From contig OX393577.1 in assembly GCA_947652605.1 (NCBI GenBank), positions 30,507,466 through 30,571,465 of the forward strand: 64,000 nt of DNA. Direction: 5' to 3'. Below the pieces are notes generated by a model. The model did no database searches, was not told the DNA's origin, and saw only the letters and a list, made by a program, of their open reading frames with translations. Positions 1 to 13,200 of this stretch are shown here, one piece after another; position 1 is the first letter of the stretch, and every line of letters starts with the position of its first letter. This DNA comes from Elmis aenea. Taxonomy: Eukaryota > Arthropoda > Insecta > Coleoptera > Elmidae. A program made the position numbers and the translations under genes.

Positions 1-1038
1 AATAACAAAGTTGTAGGGGTGCAACAGTCACACGGGTATAGTGGATTATTAATTAACGTGTATTTAAGTTTTCATAGGCCTAAATGCATTGCAAGATAAA
101 TAAAGACTAATGCTTCACTTCTTGGTGTTTTTCGCAATTCGCCGGTGCGGTGCCTCGGTTCCTAACCCGACGAATTGGAGGGGTATGCCTGAACTTTCAA
201 TTAGTCGGTCAGAATATGTAATTGATATTATCACGATGTAAACAAATCAGTTAAAATAAATTAGACTCCTGTTTGATAAAAAAGATGTTCACATATGGGT
301 CTTATTTAAAAATATGTTGTGCATTGAAGTAAAATAAGATTTGTGGTACAAAAGCATAGTAGTGATTTTTTTCTGAAATTATTAATAAAGAAGGTAGACT
401 ATGAACGTATGTCAAACATGCAATGTATGATAAATTAAGTAGACACTAGTAAGACTACTAAATAAACAGATTTTTTTATTGATAAATATGTAAATTCTTT
501 ACTTTTTCGATTATTTGTTACCTTTATTCAATAATTATTACCGTTTGGCAAACAATTAGAAGCATTCCTAGTGCGATTGGTTTGTTAAGCATGTTCGAAA
601 ATAATTCTTAGGCACAGTTTCATAAAGCCCGTTACATCGCATTTCAAAGTTAACTTTGAGGTTGGCATCGAGAACACAATGCAAAACCTCTAGGTTAACT
701 TAAATAGCTAAGTAAAGCGCGTTATAAAACCTCAATAATGTTTATTCAAGTACCTATAATCGTTGTAGGTATAATTGTAAAAGTAAATTGGACACAAGTG
801 AATGTGCACCAGTGAGGTACCTTCAGTGAACTAAACGTACTATCCACATTTGATAGACACATTGACGAATAACAGCAAATGATCACAAATATTTAATATA
901 TTCAATTTGAGTACATTAGTTTTAGACGTTTGCACTGATAAGTCTAGACAAATTTAGGTCAGTAAAAATACTGCACTAGGAAAGAATAATTAAAGAACTA
1001 TTTTATTTTAAGTTTTATGAATGTTTCGTTGTTTTATA
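1..1038. other. AT-rich sequence, no gene seen
   Basis: No ORF with recognisable content. A short stretch near 14-35 (AGGGGTGCAACAGTCACAC) resembles 21423-21441, so it may be the edge of a dispersed repeat. Confidence 0.4.
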
Positions 1039-1756
1039 CAGGGTGTTTCATAATTGAATGCTGATCCTTAAGGGTATTATTCCTTGGATGATTTTAAGAA
1101 AAAAAGTTCATATCAATGTAGGTCCGCAACCGCCGTATTTTTGAGATACAGGGTGTTTTTTGAATTTTAGTAGGTAGGTACCTACAAAATAGGTATAAAA
1201 ACACTATTTTTTCAGAAAAAAAAATTGTTCTGTTTCTACCAATGGCGTCCGTACTAACATGTCCTTGAATGTATTTACTTGATTATTAAAAATTAAAACT
1301 AAAGTAAAATGTACTCTTTTACTCTTCAAGAGTACCTAATAGCCTTTTAGTTTTTTACTCGAAAACCGTTCGTCGGACAAAAAAAAGTCAAGAGGCCATT
1401 TTTACTAAGAGATAAAGCAAAATTATAAAAATAACATTTATTTTGAAAAAAAAAACAGTGGCATATAATTTTTTTCATTAAAAATATTCAAGGACATGTT
1501 AGTACGGACGCCATTGGTAGAAATAGAACAATTTTTTTTTCTGAAAAAAATGTGTTTTTATGCCTAGTTAGTACCTACTAAAATTCAAAAAAATATCTAA
1601 AGATATTACGAAAAAACCGATATTTTTTTCAACTTTTAACACCCTGTATCTCAAAAATACAGCGGTTGCGGACCTACATTGATATGAACTTTTTTTCTTA
1701 AAATCATAGAAGGAATAATACCCTTAAGGATCAGCATTCAATTATGAAACACCCTA
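1039..1756. mobile_element. Foldback MITE, TATACAGGGTGTTTC ends
   Basis: The element reads CAGGGTGTTTCATAATTG at the left, and the right end is its inverted complement with one change (CACCCTA). Both sides carry TATA. The outer arms (about 1039-1160 and 1635-1756) pair, and an inner pair (about 1218-1270 and 1488-1540) also pairs, so nearly the whole 718 bp is one palindrome centred near 1397. It has no coding capacity. It is a non-autonomous DNA element; the TA-containing target suggests Tc1/mariner mobilisation, but this is inferred. Confidence 0.75.
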
Positions 1757-3729
1757 TATATCAAGAGTACTAATTAGTAGTATTAAATGGCTAAATATTT
1801 GGCGTGTTGTATGAGCTTGTACCTATATTTTCCTACTATTTTGAAGCTATTGTATTAATTTTATTGGTCAAATACTTATCCACGGAACTTGGAGCATAAT
1901 GTACCGTTAGTAAAAAAGAATGCGGTTTGTGTTATTCTTTAATTAAAATAAGATTCTGATAGATGTAGAGATAAAATGCTTTTTTTTTCAGAAAATATTT
2001 TAGAAATTCTTTTTTAATCAGCTGACAATAGAATACTATTACAATGTATTTGTACATGTAATTCTAAATAAAACTTACCCAGCAATGAATTTTTGTCAGG
2101 ACATTGATCACTTAGCCATTTCCGAGAAACAGAAGTCATATTTATTATTTTAAAATCACGAAACTTACTTATCACTTAAAAGTTGTTTTTTATTACGTAG
2201 GTATGCCACACGCATCTTAAATTTATGTACTTAAAAACATCAAAAACTGTTAAATCTTATCACACAACAATAAAAATTTAGCAGTATTTCTTGATTAGAT
2301 TATATTATGAAAAAACATTAATCAATCTGAATCTGACCATTATCATCGATTATTGTCAAACATAAAACAATTTTAGTGTCTACCACTGAATGTTAATTAT
2401 GGTGAAGCCATGTTAGAGGTCGTGGTATCTCACATTGATACAAAAAAAAATGTCACTGCGTAAATTTTCGAGTAACTTAAGTGACCTTTTCCAAAATACA
2501 ATTGGATACTTTCACTTGTTATTTTGTTAAACAACTGCATAGCCTAAATATCATATCATTCATTTAAAAATTTCCATTAAGAAAGTTGTTTGTTAGGTCT
2601 CAGAATGTAACGGTTTTGTTATATTTTAATTATATGTGTATAGAAGCAAATTGCTGCTACTTAGTAGCGTTGAATTGGTGGCATACACCAATGTGTAAAG
2701 CTTTTAATTTAGTTGATTTAATCATCCACGTAATTGTATAGTTTACACCTTAAATACTTGTAAAATAGCTAAATGCGCTATATACTCTTTCTTAACTACC
2801 GTTGTAAATTGAACAAAAACTACATCAACACGTGAATTTTATCAATTAAGAACCATTTTTATGGTACGTACCTATATACTACTACACTTGAAATGTTTAA
2901 ACGGGTTAGAACGTAAGCGTTTTTTATTTTCACGTTTCAGGAAAGTACCTGTACATACCTTGTTACATTCTAAATACGTGTTACAGAACGTATAAATATA
3001 ACGAAATTTACATACACAAAGTGCAAGTTTGTGTGTTACTGGGACAACAATTCATCTAAAAAGCAACGAATTCCAAAACTTCTACCTCACATCTCAATTT
3101 AACTATTTTTACGAGATAAATTTGCATACCACCTACCCCAAGTACATAATAATATGAAAATGAAAGTGTGTCAAAATACGTATTACTATTTTGTAAAACT
3201 CTTTAAGAAGGTGCATAAGGAGCATATCAATTGCACTCGTGACGCCAAGATTTTCTCTTTATATGTAGATATTGCTCTAGTTTAAGGCCCCGAAGTTATT
3301 TTATGTACTGGAAATACCTGGAAAGTTAGTTTTGTTAATTATGTTAGTTTATTCCAAACATTGATTAATAACGTTCACCTAAGCTTGTCCTAAGCCCTTA
3401 AATTATAAACTGAGAAATGTAACATTTTCTTTTTTTATAAAATGTTAATCATTATGACATATTACTTTCTTAGAAATTTTTTATATTCTTTTTAATTTAG
3501 GCATACAAATAAAGTCTGTCATACAATAATTTTATAACGTCTTAAACACTATAGATTTTCAATATTTTAGTGTTTTAATATTTTAAACTTATAAAATAAA
3601 TGTAACGTTGAAGACACGATAATATTGAAACTAATCTAAATGTTCTGTAAAAATAGAACATTTTCACTAATAAGATAGGGGACTTTAACTAACCTTATAT
3701 ATTTATATTTAGTGTAAAACGTTGTTCAT
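1757..3729. other. Intergenic AT-rich DNA
   Basis: About 2 kb without recognisable coding, RNA or repeat content on either strand. Confidence 0.4.
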
Positions 3730-3734
3730 TTTTT

Positions 3735-4290
3735 TTTAACGCACAGCTCACTATGATTATTTTAGCGATATTCAAGAGCCTTTATGCCATCCTTACAGGC
3801 TGATTTGTCCAACTCCATAAAATAAGATTTTGTGTCAGCAAGCACTTCAAAATCCGACGTGTAGGTACTTCTTGGCGTGAAATTATTTCATCTTTGGAAA
3901 CAAAGTCCAATGGGGCTAAATCTGCCAAGTAGGATGCATGAGGCAGCAATTCTAAGCTCAATTAATGAAGTTTAGCCATCACAATGGCGCATTATCCTGA
4001 TGAAACAGAGCTTTTTTTTCCGCTAAGTTTCTCGCAAAGTTTGTAATACAGCTGGTCAAAAAAATTGATATAGTACTCTCCACTTATTGTTTTATCGTTG
4101 TCAATATAATTAACCAGCAAATATCTTTCTCATATCATCCCATAACATCATGACATAAAATATGCCAGAACCTTTTGGAACTATTTCGTCTGATTCGTCC
4201 CTAGCTGTCCACTTTTTTGAATTTTTGTTAATTCTGTGTACTTTATTATTTCGTGTCTTCAGTAATGTAGTATCTGCGAAACAATACATT
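3735..4290 (-). pseudogene. Decayed mariner transposase (3' half)
   Basis: On the minus strand, spread over shifting frames, are the hallmarks of a mariner (DD34D) transposase in the right order: KKWTARDES, then KTISGEYY, then ALFHQDNAP (second catalytic Asp at about 3990), then a degraded PYSPDLAP-like block (SYLADLAPLDF), then SYFMELDKS and DGIKALE. Several stops and frameshifts interrupt it, so it is inactive. No terminal repeats were identified and the N-terminal half is not readable. The family call rests on motif order; the subfamily cannot be judged. Confidence 0.8.
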
Positions 4291-5780
4291 TATTTTACAT
4301 GCATTTTGATTGTTTCCAATACAATTAATTGTCACTTGACATAAATTAGTGCTATAGTTGTTAGTCGTTGAAAAAAATATCCTTTACTGATAGCTATTAT
4401 GTAGATTATAAAGAAAACACCCATTTCTCACGATCTTGTGTTAAGCGAATTGGTTTTCAACTAAATACGTAACTAAATTTAAACTTAATGAACCATAAAA
4501 TCAAATAATAGTGATCTCGCTAATGGCATTATACATAAAAGTTGGAGCTGGGACAGATTTCACATACAGTTAACATTTTCTTACTAACGTTTACCGCATC
4601 TGCAATATCACCTGTAATAAACTTTTTAAATTAACATTCCAATTTTTATTCCCGTCCATTTAGCATTTGAAGTGCTCTTTTAATTTTATCGCTTAATTAC
4701 AGATTAGAAAGATGTCAATACTTTAAAACTGTATCAGTGTAATTAAAATATTTGTCGTAAAAAAATCTATCTCAACTTGCGAAAGTTGTTTTTATACGCT
4801 TCAGTGAATAAGACTCTCCTCTTCCGCTGTTACGATGTCATGATTTTAAAAAATTTTTTTAAAATTTTTTTAATGAAGCATTTTTGGTGAAACTGCTGAA
4901 CTGCTCTAAACAATAGTCTTATTCGACAAGAAAGTGCTGAAAAAAAATTGTACGGTAATGCTTCAAAAGTATATCGTACAAAAAATTAGGTTACTACCAT
5001 TCGTTCAGTTACATTTTTGTGTCAAGATTATTTAATCATCTTCTTAAGTTAAACACAAAGAAATTGTATTGTAAATCAAGCTTTGCCATTTTAGGTTAGT
5101 ATTTCATTCAGTGCTTATTAATAGTGATAGGTCCAAAATTTTTATTTATGCACGTTTTATGTAGATTTATTTAAGTTATATGTTATGAAGACATGAGAAG
5201 TAGCTTTATAAAATGCATGAGAAGCGTATCAATTTAATATCGTCTGTTAGCAATATATCTACAATACCGTTAGAAGTTGCAAAAAATAGTAGTAAATTGG
5301 TTATAAATAATAAACAACATCCGATCGCTTGTTTTTCTTGTGTATTTAGAACTAAGAATTGTGCTTAAATTTCAAATCAATCGAAAATTAAGCAAGTAAA
5401 AAACTATTTTTTTAATTATTTAATAGTTATGCGAATAAGTAAGGCAAAAATTGGCATTATTTTGCAATTAAAGGACGATTTGTATTTTTAAATGATAAAG
5501 AATGTTGAGTCGAATATATCCAGCCTCAAAATACTTTTCTTCAAAATTGCCAATTAGAGGGCTACAAAATATCTAGTTTAAATGAATACATTTTTGAATA
5601 ATGGTGTAAAAAATTGTCGTTAAAAAATCGTGTTTTAGTAAAAAATACTATTTAGGAGGTAATCAGCCTAATCACTCTTGTCAAATTTTCTATTGTACGA
5701 TTTTTAAAAAAATCATGTTTATAAGAGTTCGTTGACCTTAAGTGCAGGAAATTCAATAGTGATAATATTCATAGTTATTA
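4291..5780. other. Intergenic AT-rich DNA
   Basis: No supported gene. It includes an A/T homopolymer palindrome near 4848-4870. Confidence 0.4.
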
Positions 5781-5784
5781 AAAT

Positions 5785-6040
5785 ATGAAATTCATGCAAG
5801 CAGACCGGTTGGGCATAACGGACCCTAGAACTGCATGCAGGGATACTGCTAAACCCGTAGATAGGGAACTTTGCGGGGAGATGAAGAAATGTGGGTCCCG
5901 AGATGTATGTCACCCGCTCTTGGACAGGTTGGCGGACACTAAGCTGCAGATATTGTGTGCCTATGTTCGATGATGGTCTATAGGTGTGCTGCTGCACCTG
6001 TTGCTCCAGTCAGTTTGTGCAACGCGTGAATCGCTACAAA
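5785..6040. other. GC-richer block of unknown origin, upstream of FHOD exon 1
   Basis: This block of about 250 bp is clearly richer in G+C than its surroundings and is open for 62 codons on the plus strand (5785-5973) and 92 on the minus strand (5997-5719). Neither translation resembles a family I know. A TCAGTT Initiator-like match sits at 6010-6015. It could be an upstream promoter or untranslated exon of the formin gene, or an old transposon fragment. I see nothing that decides. Confidence 0.3.
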
Positions 6041-6479
6041 TGTATTTCTATTGTAGTTATAGCGAATTTATGACGACGTTATACATGATTGTTGGGTATA
6101 ATAAATGCGTGTGTCGGAAATTGTGTTAATTATTTATTGGATCGTATTACAATTTGTTCGTAAGTGTTATGTGATTCAACAAACATAAAAAGACCAGTGC
6201 ACATACTGTGATTTTATTACGTACCTTGTAGTGATTATCGATTTAAAACAAATGTGCGACTTCAAACCTAAATTCGTTTGTTGTCTTAACTGTTTAATTT
6301 CATTGCACATTCGATAAAATATTTTGGCTTGTTTCGTGCAAAAAAAAAACATTACAAAAATCTGTAGATTTTTGCAAAATTAATTGTTATTGATTGTACG
6401 ATCTGTAACAGAGACTAATCCACGTACCAATTCTAAAATGTTGTTAGAATCGTGTGTACGTTGTTTAACCACATTGTTG

Positions 6480-6717
6480 CATAAAGCATTGGCTCGTCAA
6501 AGTTTCGGTCAGTAGGTTACCTATGCCTCATGGCTCTTCATTGAGACAGGTGTTATGGTAATTTATCGCGCGGAAGATAAACCCAGACACCATAACTTAA
6601 AGTTTAAAACCGTCGCAGTCTGTTGAACAATTTTTCATAAAAATGCCTGAATTCGCGTGTGTGAACGTTAGCACCTAGTTATTAAAACCTGTTTCGTAAA
6701 CAATCGGAGCAGTCCCA
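6480..6717 (+). promoter_or_regulatory. Putative promoter / 5' UTR of the FHOD short-GBD isoform
   Basis: This is the sequence immediately upstream of the first coding exon. TCAGT at 6509-6513 matches the arthropod Initiator core. An in-frame TAA at 6697-6699 closes the frame 21 nt before the ATG at 6718, which supports that ATG as the start. No TATA box was placed. The start site is a guess. Confidence 0.3.
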
Positions 6718-7253
6718 ATGGGCTCCACGATGGCCACCAAAACAATAATAATTGAAACCCTAAATAAAAGCGATGCCCACCTTGATTACAATGACTTTAT
6801 GACGAATTCTTCAGATCTGTTATCCCAGTGGTTTAACTCTCTGGAAGCACGATCGTCTTTGTTCTGGCTACACTATTTTAACTGCAGTTTCATCGATGAT
6901 GATGAAGACGATGATGACTCGAAGGAAAACGAATTGAATATTCGTGGGAAAATAATCAAAAATTTACTAGACAGCTGTGATATTTTCAAGAACAACGACA
7001 AAAGCCGTTCTTACGTCGAGAACGTGAAAATAGAAACACGCGATCCTTCATCGTTGAATGATCACGATAATAATTCGGAGATAAAGAATAGTGATAACTT
7101 TACAAATGTTGACCCCAGTGAAGATATAACCGTTTATAGTGATGAGATAATGGTACCAATCACTTCGTGCAAGTCGATTGCTCATCGAGACTCTGAACTT
7201 CTTGTGGCCCTGACCGAGAACTGTACACACGGTCCCGTGTGTTACTTCTGCAG
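6718..7253 (+). CDS. Fhos: FHOD exon 1: isoform-specific N-terminus
   Basis: This 178-codon open exon begins at the first ATG after an in-frame TAA (6697). It carries an acidic run (DDDEDDDD) and ends [10 protein letters not shown] with a consensus donor CAG|GTAACA at 7254. It ends in phase 2, which matches exon 2, and the summed frame to the stop is divisible by three. The sequence itself resembles no domain I know, so membership of the formin gene rests on phase, strand and position. Confidence 0.6.
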
Positions 7254-10200
7254 GTAACAATGACTATTAATGATGGTCTTGGATAAAAGTGTCCATTGTA
7301 TAAATGAAATGTACAAAACTCGTAATTGTAATATAAATAAGTAAATTTTTCAGGCAAGGCTCATGCAACGAATTTAGCTAAAATAATTAATAATTATTAA
7401 GTTTAATAACTAAAACCAGTTTTTCAAAATTTTTAATGAAGCATTTTAAAGTAACCCATGAATAACTAACTATAAAAACTGACTTTTCATCATTAATTGA
7501 ACGCATCGGCGAAGCTACAAAAATTATAGCACAGAATACATCGAACGATGAACTTTGATGCAAAGATGCAAGAAATGTTCGTATCTCATAAGCGATTCAA
7601 AAGATTATTTACAAAAATCTTTATAATTGCAATTCTGAAAATAAATATATGACCGTTTAAATATTATCATGAATATCACATGAAAAATGGTTTGATGTGT
7701 GCATGTAGTTTAAAAGTATCTACATTTTTAGGATGTTTTACAAATATATACATTGTAAATCGTCAAAACATATCTAGTTTACTTTATTAATTATCGTTTA
7801 TTAAAAATAAACGAAAATGCTGCAAAACACATACAATATTAGTTACTCCTTGAGTAAGAAACGCAGGAAGCAATTTTGAATACAACTGCACTACTTTGTA
7901 CAATGTTCATAACCTCAAATAATTTTTGGACGTAATTTTTTTTTTTTAATTGAGTGAGTCGTTTTTTTTTTAAACGGAATGGTAGTGGTACATTAATCAA
8001 AATACTGCAGTTGTATTCAAAATTGCTTCCTCTTTCCAAAAACGTAAAAATATACAGGGTGTTCCATTTGAAATAACAAAGTTAAGGTCATTTCCTGAGA
8101 AACCGGAAGTGAATCAATAGAGTACATATGTTCAAATAATCCCGTTTTTTACACATATCATATGCCTAAAATTTCATTTAATTAAATACAAAACTAAAGA
8201 AAAAAGGGTGTCCAGAACTCAGTTACATGCGAATAGGGTTTTAAATATTTTTATGATTTAGGTCCAATGGATTACAAACTATACTGATAATCAAAAAAAT
8301 TTCCAAGCAAAATGTGTTTATTTATTTAATATCTTTCTAATTATGCAATAAAAACCGGATGGTTCCATTCAAGTTTTTAAAGTTACTTCCGGGTTTGGCC
8401 ACTTGCGGTTTAATCACGAAAACGGCTATAGCGTCAGTCAATTCTGCATATGCACTTTTGTCATAAAAATTTTTCCCCCATCTTTGTCAGACTTCGCATT
8501 TTCGAATAAAAGTGCTGGTACGGCTGGTCTTAAACACCCTGTATAAGCAATGTTCGTTTTGTCAAAGCCACAATAAAAGACATTTGTGTTGACATCAACA
8601 TTTTTGATTACCTCTGTATTAAAATTTGCGCCAATACGCACCGCAATTACAACTAAATAATAACTATAACTTGCATTATGAACTGATTCTATTTAATTTT
8701 TAGCAGACAAACAAATATGATGTGTAACAATGTGTCAAACTAGCGTTGTTTTTCCTCTTACACGTCATCAACAAATTTAAATACAATAAGGGAACAATGA
8801 CGTGTAATAAAAGTTACTCCTAGTTTTTAACAAAAACACGATGTGTCACTTAAAGGTACAACCGTAATTATTTTTATTACATTGAACCAGCAATTTTTTA
8901 AGAACATTTAAGTAGTATTTTACGTGGCGCCTTCAGCAACATATTGATGTTTAATTTTATTAGTTTTTGTAGCTTTTATATGATATTAAAATTTTAAAAT
9001 GTATGTGCAATATTCCTGCACTTGCTTCACCTGGTTGCTACGACATCGTTTGTTTATCGACCGACATAGCCATCTACTTTTACATTATTATGTTCACTGC
9101 AGTAGCAAATATGCAGTACCTATCAACCCACCGCTGTAGAAAAAAAAAACTTTTTTAAACAATATGTTGCTTTTTTTATTTTGAAAAACCAATACAACAA
9201 GCTTTTTCGGACTTTACAAGAAATACAGTAGACTCCCGTATAACGCGGTTAATACGTTACGCGTTGTATGAAATCGCGTATGGAGGAGATGAGTGGTAGT
9301 TTTTGGTTTAAAGTTAACGTTTTGATAGACTTATTAAAGACACAGAAGTAATCCATATAACACTCATATACGTAGATAAATCAAAGTCGAGTTATTAGTT
9401 TATTTGTTGTCTTAAAATTGCGTTAAATTTTATTAATTTTCTTATCGCTTATTTTAAATATGAAATACTCATATTTGTTATGCCAAGAAAGCTAGCAGAT
9501 TTTCCTATATTTACTGAGCGAATGCGTTTATTATGAACGCATTATTAGCACCAATGCAATGGTTGTCATGAAGTATGTATTTGTATAACTAATGCAGTTG
9601 TATAAATGTACTCGTTTAGTTTTGGTTTATTTTCCCAATAGGATCGTCGCTGCTATATTAACAACTAAATCGTTCGCTTGCTTCGATATGCAAAATATTA
9701 TAATCAGGGATGGAATAACGTTTTAAATCGTTACGTTATTGTATAACGTTATTTATTATTTGTTTTCGTTACATAACGTTATAAATAACGTTAAAAAAAT
9801 GAATTGTTATGTTATATAACGTTATATAACGTTACACAAATTATGATATACAGGGTGTTTCTTAAATAATGCGAAAAAATTCGGAAGGTGATTCCTTATT
9901 GAAAATAAAGTGTGGTCTTTTATATAACCATTTTTTCTTAGACGTCTCCTTTCGGAGTTACACCCCACTAAAGGGGAGCGATAAAATTAGGTTTTTATTT
10001 TATTTCTCAAATTTAGATAAATGTAGGAGAATGATATTTGGTAGATGTTTTATACTTAGTAAAAGGTTTCCCATAGTATTATTTTCAATCATCTTCCACC
10101 TTCATAGGGGGCTGATAAGTGCGACCCCAGTTGGTTTTTTAATCATAACTTTTTGGTGAGTTGAAATTTTGCAATTTTTTTTTTTGTTAGTTTGATTTAT

Positions 10201-13200
10201 TTAGAACCTTTTTTATTCTTTAGTTTTTCTCGTAAATCTTACAGTTTTAAGTAAAAAATTAAATGAGTGAATATAATGTTTATGTTCATATTGGGTAGAA
10301 TTGACGGGCGTTTTATAGTTGTCGCCGCGTAAACGTCAAAATGAATTACACCCGTCACTTCTATCCAATATTGTTTTATATTGGAATATTTGATTGTTCA
10401 TGTTCATTCATATAATTTTTTACTCAAAAACTGTAGGTTTAATGAGAACAGTTAAAGAATAAAAAAACTTCTAAATAAATCAAGTTTTTAAAGAAAATTT
10501 AAAATTGCTAGATTTCAACTACCAAAAAGTCCTGATAAAAAAATCAACAGAGGTCGCACTTTTCGGCCCCCTGTGAAGGTGGGAGATGATTAAAAATATT
10601 ACTATGGGAAACCTTTTTATAAGTATAAATCTCCCACATTTATACAAATTTGGGAAATAAAATAAAAACCCATTTTTACCGATCCCCTTTAGGGGGGTGT
10701 AACTCCGAAAGGAGACCCTAAAGAAAAAAAAAATTGAAAGACCCCTCTTAATTTTCGATTAAGTATCACCTCCCGAATTTTTTCGCATTATTTAAGAAAC
10801 ATGCTGTATAAAAATAATTTTTATTTGTAACTCTGAAATTATTTTTGGGATCTGTAAATGTAAATTTAAAAAATAGTACCTACAAAATTACGTTAAGGTT
10901 GAGATATTTTATTTTCATTTTAATTTCTAAAATGTAAACAAAATATTATATCTTCTAAAAATAAAAAGATCGCCATATAAAAATTTAATTTATAGAGAAT
11001 AACGATACCAAATAACTTTTAACGAAACGTTATCGGTTATTATAACGTTATATAACGTTATTAAAATATCGTTACGTTATTGTATAAAAAATTATAATTG
11101 AATCGTTATTATAACGTTATCGGGTATCGTTACGTTACGTTTTCCATCCCTGATTATAATGCAGTTACGTTGGAATTTAATGGTAGTATAATATATGTTT
11201 CCATAATATTTATTAACACTGCCTATATTAATAAAACCTTTTGTGTCACCGAATACAATAAAGTGTAAGTAAAACATTTGAATAACGCATGAGCGTTAGA
11301 AAACGAAATTTAAAAATTGACCTTCCTTCGTATTACACAGCTAGAATGTTTAATGGTGCATTCAAATGAATAAACATGAAACTAATTTCACCCTCTATTA
11401 AGTTTCACTCTAAAATTTTACTTTTAAATTACGAAGATATTATAATTGTGGATCATAGCAGCCGTAATTAAATTTAGTTTTTAATTTTACTTTGTTTTTT
11501 GTGTTGACGTTCTAAAATTTTTATTTTTAATAGATGCGAAACTAATTTAATATACTATTTTGCTAATTGCTGTATGTAGTAAAGCTATAAAATTAAAATA
11601 AATGACGGTGCAATTAATTATAACACGCGATAATGAGCATTTATTATCAAAATATGCGAAATACAAAAGTGATCTCATGCCAAGAGTCCTTAGGCGGTGA
11701 GATTTTTTTTTTTTTTTTTACTTTAAGGTGTATGGTGATGTATGCGGTTAGGAATACAGGAACAGGCTTGACGTGGGAACGTTTGTTTCTCTGATTACAA
11801 ACATTGACAATTTAACTAATTAAAATACTCTGTATCCGTTATCATTGATAATAAACTTGCTCTCGCAGACCTGTTTTACGGTGCACATTTACAGGAAGTA
11901 CTAAATTCTCATTTAATATTGATACAACTAGTGGAATATCGAAAACTACTTGAGTTAGATGCAAATAATTTTACACGAAAACGCTTAATATAAAAAAATC
12001 TGTTAACGTGAAATAATATTCTGATACCGACAAAATACTGTGTTGATATTTTTTTTTTTAAACACAAAATAAGAAACCCTTAACACGAAAAGATTTAGCA
12101 TCTTTTAAGCACAGAAAGTGAAGAATTCATAAAATTAATAGTGAAATGGCATAAAAAAGCGCTATTTCGACTGAAGTTAAAATGGAGTTGCTTAACCTAT
12201 TCGCTACGACGAGTGATTATAGTCGCCCTCCGCGAAACGCCATTTTATACACGAAAGGCGAAACTCCGTACATTTATTCTTAACTCGCAGTTTCGATATA
12301 TTGTCACATATTGCACATGTTATTAGGTAAAAATTCTTTAAATTTATTTAAAAGTGTTACAACCTTACAACATTCCCACACCTAGGGGTACAATGCAAAC
12401 CATAAATTAAACCCAAAGCATGTTGTTTTTATGTAAAACGAGTGATTTGTGAAGCAAATTTAGCAAAGTTTTATACATCATCAGTCACTGAAATATTAAT
12501 GATCATTGGTTGTTTCCACGAATTATCAAAGTTCCAAAGAAGGGCATAAGTTTGACCATCTGGGCGAAGGTAATTGCGACGTTTCGCATCCAGGAACACA
12601 ACTTAATGTCGCTATTATTTATTACTATTGTGCCCCGATTCACACAAGTTTAAGAAAATAGGATTTGTTAATTACAATCAATATGTCACTTTACTTTCGT
12701 AAAATTGTCGGTGCTCAAAATTATTGTACATCGACAAACGTATTTGAGACAGATAAAAATACGGTGAAATATAACTGTGGGGTTCACAGAACATGGCGGA
12801 ATTTTCAGGCAGTACTGCTATCTCTATTATTTATCGTAAACAACAACCCTTTTGATATTAAGTTTACAATCCAGTTCATGTCAAAAGAAAAAATTTCGCT
12901 CTCTGTATAAATTTCCTAGTTAAAAATAGATTTCGACCGCCATGGGAGAGTGAGCACACTGGCGCGTCGCATCGTTCAGTGGGGATGTTTTAGCGGAGAC
13001 GGCGTTTCGTTCAACAGCGTGTTCCAGCGGAGAGAGCGCCTCGTTCGGCGAAGACGTTGTAACGGGTAGCACCGTTGTAGCGAAAGGATTAAAGCAGTAG
13101 ATGTAGGGCTTAACTGTATTAGTACATCAAAAACATTGCTTTTTTGTATATTTCTTTTAACACAAAAAAATATTTTGATCCCCATGCCCTCGTGTTAAAC

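Noticed and set aside
9869..10159. 96-codon plus-strand frame
   Set aside because: It lies entirely in a foldback arm and recurs at 17517 and, inverted, at 18331; it is repeat sequence, not a gene.
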